Part shown: piece after piece, positions 1 through 4,115 of the stretch
Position numbering within the stretch: the stretch's first letter is position 1
How the letters are laid out: every line of letters starts with the position of its first letter
DNA from: an uncultured Selenomonadales bacterium
Lineage (GTDB): Bacteria; Bacillota; Negativicutes; Selenomonadales; Selenomonadaceae
Length of the DNA stretch: 12,326 nt
Direction: 5' to 3'
Assembly (NCBI GenBank): GCA_937915725.1
Contig: CALGGV010000126.1
Span: 1-12,326, forward strand
Notes under the pieces: model-generated
Seen by the model: only the letters and a program-made list of their open reading frames with translations
Database searches by the model: none
Told to the model about the DNA's origin: nothing
Made by a program: the position numbers and the translations under genes

Positions 1-498
1 GAATTTCGCTCTTTTTCAAAAACGGCGGGATTTACCGGCACTCGTTGCGGCTATGTTGTCATTCCGGAAAATTTGTTTGGCAAAACTTCAACCGGCGAAA
101 AAGTTCCATTAAAAAATTTGTGGTTGCGTCGTCAAAGTACAAAATTCAACGGCACGGCTTATATTATTCAACGCGGCGCGGCGGCGATTTATTCTGATGA
201 AGGACAGGCGCAAATTAAAAATTTGATTGATTATTATATGACTAACGCCAAAATTATTCGTGAAGGTTTAACTGCGGCGGGCTTTACTGTTTACGGCGGA
301 ATTAACGCGCCTTATATTTGGCTTAAGACGCCGGAAAATCTTTCAAGCTGGAATTTCTTTGATAAACTTTTGACAGAATATAAAATTGTTGGAACGCCGG
401 GCGCGGGATTTGGACCTTGCGGCGAAGGTTATCTTAGATTAACTGCATTTGGCAGCAGAGAAAATACTTTGGCGGCTATGGAACGTTTAAAAAATTAA
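1..498 (+). CDS. dapL: LL-diaminopimelate aminotransferase, C-terminal part (5' end outside window)
   Basis: A fold-type I PLP aminotransferase that converts tetrahydrodipicolinate directly to LL-2,6-diaminopimelate in the cytoplasm, for lysine and peptidoglycan synthesis. Frame 1 is open from the first base, so the gene is truncated by the window edge; the visible 165 codons are roughly the last 40 % of a family of about 410 residues. The window opens with SFSKTAGFTGTRCGY, where Lys7 is the predicted PLP Schiff-base lysine and the GFTGTRCGY pattern is typical of DapL. The C-terminal GFGPCGEGYLRLTAFGSREN segment (about residues 138-156) holds the arginine expected to bind the substrate carboxylate. 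The ATG at 73 lies inside the family domain and is not the start. The gene ends at TAA 496-498. It is the only large plus-strand gene and converges on corA. The motifs make another aminotransferase class unlikely. Confidence 0.93.
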   Translation, partial: EFRSFSKTAGFTGTRCGYVVIPENLFGKTSTGEKVPLKNLWLRRQSTKFNGTAYIIQRGAAAIYSDEGQAQIKNLIDYYMTNAKIIREGLTAAGFTVYGGINAPYIWLKTPENLSSWNFFDKLLTEYKIVGTPGAGFGPCGEGYLRLTAFGSRENTLAAMERLKN

Positions 499-560
499 TT
501 TGGCGGGAATACTTTCAAATTTTTTCATAAGTTCACGAAAAATTTTTATCAATTCGACAT

Positions 561-707
561 TTAAAAATCTTTCATATTACGCCATTTGTAACAGTTCAAA
601 TAATGTAAAAATTCTTGCTTGAGGCGACAATTTAAATTTTCTTCATTTGGAAAATTAATCTTTCCAAATTCTACAGCTTTAAAAAATAAAAAATTGACAG
701 CGTGCAT
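561..707 (-). CDS. Possible 48-codon hypothetical ORF between dapL and corA
   Basis: An ATG at 707-705 opens a 48-codon frame ending with TAA at 563-561, in the 264-bp gap between the convergent dapL and corA genes. A weak GGAAG lies seven bases upstream of the ATG. The predicted product starts MHAVNFLFFKAVEFGKINF, is rich in Asn, Lys and Phe and has two Cys (CR and NCYKW contexts). I do not recognise it. It has no clear promoter and sits just downstream, in its own direction, of the terminator that closes corA. It could be a decayed fragment or chance; nothing else is visible in this gap. Confidence 0.15.
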   Translation of the reverse strand: MHAVNFLFFKAVEFGKINFPNEENLNCRLKQEFLHYLNCYKWRNMKDF

Positions 708-729
708 TTTAAAACTTCCAAAAAAATAA

Positions 730-752
730 CCCGCTCAAAAGGCGGGCTTTTT
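730..752. terminator. Bidirectional Rho-independent terminator between dapL and corA
   Basis: Stem CCCGC (730-734) pairs with GCGGG (742-746) around a seven-base loop. It is followed by a T-run on the plus strand and preceded by an A-run (a T-run on the minus strand), so it can end transcription from both sides. It lies 10 bases beyond the corA stop and about 230 bases beyond dapL. Confidence 0.8.
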
Positions 753-762
753 TAGTTTCTGA

Positions 763-1716
763 TTAGAACATTCGGTTTTTATAAAAAATATACGCCGCAA
801 TCATTGACGCAACCAGCGCAATTATCATGACTATCAAAAAGCCGTAAGAATTGCCTTCCATTGGTACAGGTACATTCATTCCGAAAAAACTTGCAATAAC
901 TGTAGGCACAGCGATTATAATCGTAATTGCGGCAAGAAATTTCATAACCATATTTTGATTGTTTGAAATTATCGAAGAAAAAATATCCGCCATTTGTGAC
1001 AAAATCTGGCTGTACATTTCAACCATTTCCCGCGCCTGTTTATTTTCAATTATAACATCTTCCAAAAGGTCTTCATCTTCTTCATAAATATCCAAAACGC
1101 CTTCAAGCGTGCGATTGTTGCGAAGGCGCAGAATTTTATCAAAGACGGCGTCATTTGAGCGCAAAGCCGCGTTAAAATATGTTAAACCCTTTCGCAGTTC
1201 CATTAGCCGCAAAATATCGTTATTGTGCATTGAAACGCGCAGTTGATCTTCAATTTCTTCTGAAAGTTTATTAATTTGTCTTAAATATCGCAGGTAAAAA
1301 GTTGCCGAGCGGTACAAAATTTCAAACAAGAATTGCGTTTTTTTGTAAGTATGAAAAAGCCGCGCTGTACGTTCATTAAAACTTGAAATTACCGGCGTTT
1401 CTTCCAAACAAACTGTGATAATATAATTTTTCGTCAAGATAACGGAGAGCGGCAAAGTATCATAACTTTCTTCATCGTAAACAACAGGGACGTTTGTCAA
1501 AATCATAATTGATTCATCTTCAACATCAATATGAGAGCGTTCCTCGTCGTCAAGTGCCGAGCGCAGAAAATCCGGCTCAACATTTGTAATTGCGCTAACT
1601 TCTTTTAATTCATACGGCGTAGGGTCTATTATATTTATCCACGCGCCTTTTTCTAAAGTTTTCAGCGTCAATTTTTCGAGGTGTCCTGATTCTTGCGATT
1701 TATAAATTTCAAACAA
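763..1716 (-). CDS. corA: CorA-family magnesium/cobalt channel
   Basis: A pentameric inner-membrane divalent-cation channel of the CorA/MIT family, importing Mg2+ (and Co2+ or Ni2+). From the chosen start it has 317 residues, the usual family length. Residues 1 to about 255 form the acidic, alpha-helical cytosolic funnel. TM1 is about 262-280 and ends in the diagnostic GMN signature (279-281, within FFGMNVPVP), then a short external loop, TM2 about 292-311, and a basic YKNRMF tail. The start is TTG at 1716-1714, because AAAGGAGG (1732-1725) lies eight bases upstream. A TTG nine codons further up (1743) would put that site inside the gene and overlap miaB. The TTG lies 19 bases after the miaB stop, so the two are probably co-transcribed. 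The GMN motif plus two C-terminal helices make the family assignment secure; the physiological metal is inferred. Confidence 0.92.
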   Translation of the reverse strand: MFEIYKSQESGHLEKLTLKTLEKGAWINIIDPTPYELKEVSAITNVEPDFLRSALDDEERSHIDVEDESIMILTNVPVVYDEESYDTLPLSVILTKNYIITVCLEETPVISSFNERTARLFHTYKKTQFLFEILYRSATFYLRYLRQINKLSEEIEDQLRVSMHNNDILRLMELRKGLTYFNAALRSNDAVFDKILRLRNNRTLEGVLDIYEEDEDLLEDVIIENKQAREMVEMYSQILSQMADIFSSIISNNQNMVMKFLAAITIIIAVPTVIASFFGMNVPVPMEGNSYGFLIVMIIALVASMIAAYIFYKNRMF

Positions 1717-1724
1717 TCGCCGCG

Positions 1725-1732
1725 CCTCCTTT
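1725..1732 (-). promoter_or_regulatory. Shine-Dalgarno site that sets the corA TTG start
   Basis: AAAGGAGG on the minus strand, eight bases before TTG 1716-1714 and just beyond the miaB stop codon. It is the only strong ribosome site near the beginning of the reading frame. Confidence 0.75.
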
Positions 1733-1735
1733 CGT

Positions 1736-3037
1736 TTACACAATTTGCCCTTTAAAAAGCCACGTTTGAACTTGATTAATTTTCACTTTGACAATATCGC
1801 CAATATTTTCTGATTCATGCTGAAAGAGTACCAATTTATTTTGTCTGGTACGCCCGGTAAAAATATTTTTGTCAGTTTTACTTTCGCCCTCAACCAAAAC
1901 TTCAACAACTTTTCCGGCGTATGGAAGATTTTTTTCAAGGCTGATTTTATTTTGAATTTTCATCAATTCTTCAAGGCGGGAATGTTTAATTTTTTCGTCA
2001 ACTTGATTTTCAAAATTTGCGGCGGGAGTTCCCGTGCGTTTTGAATAAATAAAAGTAAACGCCATATCAAATTGAACTTCCTGCAAAAATTTCAAAGTTG
2101 CTTGAAAATCTTCATCAGTTTCGCCGGGAAATCCAACAATTAAATCTGTAGTTAAGCTGATATTTGGAATTGCGGCGCGGATTTTTTTTACAAGTTCTAA
2201 ATATTTTTCAACGGTGTAAACGCGATTCATTTTTTGCAAAATTTTATTACTGCCGTATTGAACAGGTAAATGAATATGTTCGCAAATATTTTTTCCGCTT
2301 GCCATTACCAAAATTAAATCGTCAGATAAATCTTTTGGGTGGCTCGTCATAAATCTAAGGCGTTGCAAGCCGTCAATTTTATCAACTTCGCTCAGGAGCT
2401 GTGGAAAAGTTTTGCCGCCGTTGTAGGAATTAACATTTTGCCCAAGCAGGGTAATTTCTTTAAAGCCGGCTTTTACAGTTTCATTGACTTCAGAAATAAT
2501 TTCTTCAGGAAGTCTTGAACGTTCCCTGCCGCGCACGTGTGGAACAATGCAATAAGTACAAAAATTGTTGCAGCCGTACATAATAGGAACGAACGCTGAA
2601 ACTTGCCCTGCGCGAATTGGCAAAATATTTTCATCGTCAATCAAGCCGCTAACATTTGAAGTATCGACAAATTGGCGGCGTTTCGATTCAAAATTTTGTA
2701 CAACGCTTGCAAGTTCGCCGCGCCTGCCCGTTCCCAAAACAAAATCTACGTGCGGCGCGTGTTTAAGTAAATTTTCGCCGTCCTTTTGTGCAAGGCAACC
2801 TGCCACGCCAATTATCAACGCGGGATTTTGCCGCTTGTACTTTTTTATTTCGCCGATTTTACCATAGATTTTATCTTCAGCTGTAGCACGTACGCAACAC
2901 GTATTTAACAAAATTAAATCTGCTGTTTCAATTTCATCTGTCAAAGTATAGCCGATTTTTTGAAGTTGCCCTGCCATTCGCTCGGATTCTGCGACGTTCA
3001 TTTGGCAGCCGTAAGTTAATATTTTTAATTTTTTCAT
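1736..3037 (-). CDS. miaB: tRNA-2-methylthio-N6-dimethylallyladenosine synthase
   Basis: A radical-SAM methylthiotransferase that converts i6A37 to ms2i6A37 in tRNAs reading UNN codons. The 433 residues fit the family (430-450). The N-terminal UPF0004 domain carries its cluster cysteines at C11 (TYGCQMN), C47 (NTCCVR) and C81 (VAGCLAQ). The radical-SAM site is CNNFCTYC (C156, C160, C163). A TRAM RNA-binding domain occupies about 370-433. CQMN in the first motif favours MiaB over RimO or MtaB. The start chosen is ATG 3037-3035 (MKKLKILTYGCQMN), which matches the usual MiaB N terminus. The frame stays open upstream to 3145, but that stretch is antisense to the first peptide cassette. There is no Shine-Dalgarno before the ATG and a good promoter ends seven bases upstream, so the mRNA may be leaderless. 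corA follows after 19 bases. Confidence 0.95.
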   Translation of the reverse strand: MKKLKILTYGCQMNVAESERMAGQLQKIGYTLTDEIETADLILLNTCCVRATAEDKIYGKIGEIKKYKRQNPALIIGVAGCLAQKDGENLLKHAPHVDFVLGTGRRGELASVVQNFESKRRQFVDTSNVSGLIDDENILPIRAGQVSAFVPIMYGCNNFCTYCIVPHVRGRERSRLPEEIISEVNETVKAGFKEITLLGQNVNSYNGGKTFPQLLSEVDKIDGLQRLRFMTSHPKDLSDDLILVMASGKNICEHIHLPVQYGSNKILQKMNRVYTVEKYLELVKKIRAAIPNISLTTDLIVGFPGETDEDFQATLKFLQEVQFDMAFTFIYSKRTGTPAANFENQVDEKIKHSRLEELMKIQNKISLEKNLPYAGKVVEVLVEGESKTDKNIFTGRTRQNKLVLFQHESENIGDIVKVKINQVQTWLFKGQIV

Positions 3038-3044
3038 AATCGCT

Positions 3045-3073
3045 ATTTTAACATTTATGTTATAAATATTCAA
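3045..3073 (-). promoter_or_regulatory. Predicted promoter of miaB-corA
   Basis: On the minus strand, TTGAAT (3073-3068), a 17-base spacer and TAAAAT (3050-3045). The -10 box is only seven bases from the miaB ATG at 3037, so the predicted transcription start falls on or next to the start codon. Confidence 0.55.
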
Positions 3074-3147
3074 TCTGAAATTTTTTATTGAAATAAAATA
3101 AACACCGTTACCGTTTTCAATCTGGTGACAGAAAGGGAGTGGCAACA

Positions 3148-3248
3148 GTGCCAGATTTTATCTAACCGTCCTTGAGATGACGAGAGCTAAACTTCTTTCC
3201 GATATTGCGTATAATTGGATTAAAAACCTCCTGAAAAATTGGCGGTAA
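3148..3248 (+). pseudogene. Frameshifted small cationic peptide gene, copy 1
   Basis: Aligned with the 102-nt ORF of copy 3, this stretch is 101 nt. From GTG 3148 it reads five codons (MPDFI) and meets TAA. If one base is restored near 3162-3164 it becomes a 33-codon frame whose product contains TVLEMT, then RAKLLSDIAYNWIK, and ends LLKNWR before TAA 3246-3248. This is clearly paralogous to copies 2 and 3. The Shine-Dalgarno is weakened (AAGGGAGTGG instead of GGGGAGGTGA) and the promoter spacing is destroyed, so the copy appears inactive. An internal ATG at 3177 could still give a 23-residue remnant. A sequencing error could explain the missing base but not the promoter loss. Confidence 0.75.
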
Positions 3249-3249
3249 C

Positions 3250-3372
3250 AAAAATCCGCGCCTCTAAGTAGACGCAACCCCTAAGTCGTCCTAGCAAAAC
3301 GGCTTAGGGGTTTTTTGTGCGCCTGTGACAACTGCGGATTTTCTCACAACCATTAAGTTTTTTCTAAATCAC
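3250..3372 (-). ncRNA. Predicted antisense RNA, copy 1
   Basis: An RNA of about 123 nt predicted from a minus-strand promoter (TTGCAA 3407-3402, 17-base spacer, extended TGG-TAATAT 3384-3379) to a weak terminator. That terminator is GCGTCT/AGGCGC, paired with one G-U (3275-3270 with 3263-3258), followed by TTTTT at 3254-3250. It would be fully complementary to the 3' untranslated region of the plus-strand transcript. The ends are inferred from sequence only. Confidence 0.45.
3276..3316 (+). terminator. Rho-independent terminator, cassette copy 1
   Basis: A 14-bp stem, AACCCCTAAGTCGT (3276-3289) with its partner at 3299-3312 (one U-G pair), and then a T-run to 3316. The minus strand lacks a T-run here, so it acts on the plus strand. 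Confidence 0.85.
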
Positions 3373-3378
3373 GATAAA

Positions 3379-3407
3379 ATATTACCACGCTAATAAATTT
3401 TTTGCAA
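3379..3407 (-). promoter_or_regulatory. Antisense promoter, cassette copy 1
   Basis: Minus strand: TTGCAA, 17 bases, TAATAT, preceded by TGG (extended -10). The same arrangement with the same spacing occurs in copies 2 and 3, although several spacer bases differ. Confidence 0.55.
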
Positions 3408-3420
3408 GGCTAATTTTTTA

Positions 3421-3449
3421 TTGAAATAGAAAATTAAATGAATTAAAAT
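3421..3449 (+). promoter_or_regulatory. Sense promoter, cassette copy 2
   Basis: TTGAAA (3421-3426), 17 bases, TAAAAT (3444-3449). The predicted start, near 3456, places the hairpin arm GTTACC at the very 5' end of the transcript. Confidence 0.65.
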
Positions 3450-3456
3450 AAAAAAT

Positions 3457-3479
3457 GTTACCGCGTCCACTCTGGTAAC
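3457..3479 (+). promoter_or_regulatory. 5'-terminal hairpin of copy 2 mRNA
   Basis: GTTACC (3457-3462) pairs with GGTAAC (3474-3479) over an 11-base loop, directly upstream of the ribosome site GGGGAGGTGAC (3483-3493). Read on the minus strand, the same inverted repeat is followed by a T-rich run (ATTTTTTATTTT) and could be a back-up terminator for antisense transcription. GTTACCGC (3457-3464) can alternatively pair with GCGGTAAC (3590-3597) at the end of the ORF. Confidence 0.6.
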
Positions 3480-3497
3480 GGAGGGGAGGTGACAATC

Positions 3498-3596
3498 GTG
3501 GAATTTATCACGCACATTTTAGAAATGGTCGGAGCAAATCTGCTTTCAAAAATTATCTGGAGCAAGATTAAGAAATTCTTCGACAAAAAGCGGTAA
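3498..3596 (+). CDS. Small cationic amphipathic peptide, copy 2 (type I toxin-like)
   Basis: A 32-residue peptide starting at GTG 3498. The start is fixed by the strong GGGGAGGTGAC site five to ten bases upstream, which all intact copies share. The product begins MEFITHILEMVGANLLSK and ends KIKKFFDKKR. It has no Cys or signal peptide, seven Lys/Arg against three acidic residues (with one His), and hydrophobic residues spaced every three to four positions, so an amphipathic helix with a basic C terminus is predicted. It shares 16 of 32 residues with copy 3, including F-x-T, LEM, GA, LS and IKKF. I do not recognise the family. The RNA context suggests a type I toxin; a leaderless bacteriocin or a phenol-soluble-modulin-like cytolysin are alternatives. 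It is too short for ordinary gene finders. Confidence 0.72.
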   Translation: MEFITHILEMVGANLLSKIIWSKIKKFFDKKR

Positions 3597-3599
3597 CTC

Positions 3600-3717
3600 A
3601 AAATAGCGTTGAATAGACGCAACCCCCGAACCGTTGATCGGAAAACGGCTAGGGGGTTTTCTTTGCGCCTGTGACAGTCGCTTAATATTATCACGCACTT
3701 ATATTTTTTAACTTCAC
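3600..3717 (-). ncRNA. Predicted antisense RNA, copy 2
   Basis: Predicted from the minus-strand promoter at 3752-3724 to a short hairpin (GCGT 3620-3617 with ACGC 3609-3606) followed by TATTTTG ending near 3600. Its terminator is weaker than in copies 1 and 3, so longer products running to the 3457-3479 hairpin are possible. The ends are inferred. Confidence 0.4.
3621..3663 (+). terminator. Rho-independent terminator, cassette copy 2
   Basis: AACCCCC (3621-3627) pairs with GGGGGTT (3652-3658) and CCGTT (3631-3635) with AACGG (3644-3648), separated by a small internal loop and followed by TTTTCTTT. The sequence differs from copies 1 and 3 but the fold is the same. Confidence 0.8.
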
Positions 3718-3723
3718 ATAAAA

Positions 3724-3752
3724 ATATTACCACGCCACTAAATTTTTTGCAA
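3724..3752 (-). promoter_or_regulatory. Antisense promoter, cassette copy 2
   Basis: Minus strand: TTGCAA (3752-3747), 17 bases, TGG-TAATAT (3729-3724). It is preserved although the DNA between the terminator and this promoter has diverged strongly from copies 1 and 3, which argues for selection on the promoter. Confidence 0.6.
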
Positions 3753-3765
3753 GATTAATTTTTTA

Positions 3766-3794
3766 TTGAAATAGAAAATTAAATGAATTAAAAT
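3766..3794 (+). promoter_or_regulatory. Sense promoter, cassette copy 3
   Basis: TTGAAA (3766-3771), 17 bases, TAAAAT (3789-3794). Predicted start near 3801, next to the 5' hairpin. Confidence 0.65.
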
Positions 3795-3801
3795 AAAAAA
3801 T

Positions 3802-3824
3802 GTTACCGCAACCACTCTGGTAAC
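3802..3824 (+). promoter_or_regulatory. 5'-terminal hairpin of copy 3 mRNA
   Basis: GTTACC (3802-3807) and GGTAAC (3819-3824) flank an 11-base loop, immediately followed by the ribosome site GGGGAGGTGAC (3828-3838). GTTACCGC (3802-3809) is also an exact 8-base complement of GCGGTAAC (3938-3945), which spans the Arg codon, stop codon and next base of the ORF. Confidence 0.6.
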
Positions 3825-3842
3825 GGAGGGGAGGTGACAATT

Positions 3843-3944
3843 ATGTGGGATTTTCTCACTTCCGTCTTAGAAATGACAGGGGCTCGAATCCTTTCTGAAC
3901 TTGCGTTCAAGTTGATTAAGAAGTTTCTGCGCAAATGGCGGTAA
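3843..3944 (+). CDS. Small cationic amphipathic peptide, copy 3 (type I toxin-like)
   Basis: A 33-residue peptide from ATG 3843 to TAA 3942-3944, preceded by the near-perfect ribosome site GGGGAGGTGAC. The product starts MWDFLTSVLEMTGARILSEL and ends LIKKFLRKWR. Hydrophobic residues at 4, 5, 8, 9, 16, 17, 20, 24, 25, 28, 29 and 32 fall on one face of a helix. Seven Lys/Arg against three Asp/Glu give a net charge of about +4, with the charge concentrated at the C terminus. There is no signal peptide, no Cys, and no uniform membrane-spanning stretch like those of known holin-like type I toxins. It has its own promoter and strong terminator, so it is a monocistronic unit. Membrane activity is an inference from composition, and the family is unrecognised. 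Confidence 0.75.
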   Translation: MWDFLTSVLEMTGARILSELAFKLIKKFLRKWR

Positions 3945-3945
3945 C

Positions 3946-4068
3946 AAAAATCTGCGTCTCTAAGTAGACGCAACCCCTAAGTCGTCCCCGAAAACGGCTT
4001 AGGGGTTTTTTGTGCGCCTGTGACAACTGCGGATTTTCTCACAACCATTAAGTTTTTTTCTAAATCAC
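3946..4068 (-). ncRNA. Predicted antisense RNA, copy 3
   Basis: An RNA of about 123 nt predicted from the promoter at 4103-4075 to the hairpin GCGTCT/AGACGC (3971-3966 with 3959-3954), followed by AGATTTTT ending at 3946. It covers the 3' untranslated region and terminator of the peptide mRNA, as RatA-like antitoxin RNAs do. An internal inverted repeat TGTGA/TCACA (4019-4023 and 4039-4043) would form a 5' stem-loop. The ends are inferred. Confidence 0.48.
3972..4011 (+). terminator. Rho-independent terminator, cassette copy 3
   Basis: A 14-bp stem, 3972-3985 with 3994-4007 (AACCCCTAAG...CTTAGGGGTT, one U-G pair), and then a T-run to 4011. Confidence 0.87.
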
Positions 4069-4074
4069 GATAAA

Positions 4075-4103
4075 ATATTACCACGCCACTAAATTTTTTG
4101 CAA
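4075..4103 (-). promoter_or_regulatory. Antisense promoter, cassette copy 3
   Basis: Minus strand: TTGCAA (4103-4098), 17 bases, TGG-TAATAT (4080-4075). It begins 13 bases beyond the stop codon of the chemoreceptor gene. No terminator is visible between that gene and this promoter. Confidence 0.6.
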
Positions 4104-4115
4104 GATTAATTTTTT

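Larger units (their letters stand above)
3088..3420 (+). repeat. Peptide cassette copy 1 (decayed)
   Basis: First of three tandem units, measured from TTGAAA box to TTGAAA box. From the ORF end to the antisense promoter it is nearly identical to copy 3 (conserved tail, terminator and post-terminator block). Its 5' part is damaged: about 18 bases between the -35 and -10 boxes are missing relative to copies 2 and 3. The 5' hairpin survives as GTTACC (3107-3112) and GGTGAC (3124-3129), with one G-U pair. Confidence 0.85.
3421..3765 (+). repeat. Peptide cassette copy 2 (intact)
   Basis: Second tandem unit. Its promoter and leader are almost identical to copy 3, whereas its ORF, terminator and post-terminator block are the most divergent of the three. 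The whole functional order is kept: promoter, 5' hairpin, ribosome site, ORF, terminator, antisense promoter. Confidence 0.88.
3766..4113 (+). repeat. Peptide cassette copy 3 (intact)
   Basis: Third tandem unit. It resembles copy 2 upstream of the ORF and copy 1 downstream of it, which points to recombination or gene conversion between units. It ends at the stop codon of the minus-strand chemoreceptor gene (4116). Confidence 0.88.

Noticed and set aside
3038..3145. N-terminal extension of the miaB reading frame (36 extra codons)
   Set aside because: The extension is antisense to the start of cassette copy 1 and has no family similarity; MiaB proteins normally begin a few residues before the YGCQMN motif.
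3458..3733. Minus-strand open frame of 91 codons opposite peptide cassette copy 2
   Set aside because: It lies antisense to the promoter, hairpin, peptide ORF and terminator of the cassette, has no ribosome site, and is not preserved in copies 1 and 3. It is better explained by the antisense RNA model.
3088..4113. CRISPR array
   Set aside because: The repeats are about 340 bp with internal genes and terminators, not short repeats with unique spacers, and no cas gene is present.
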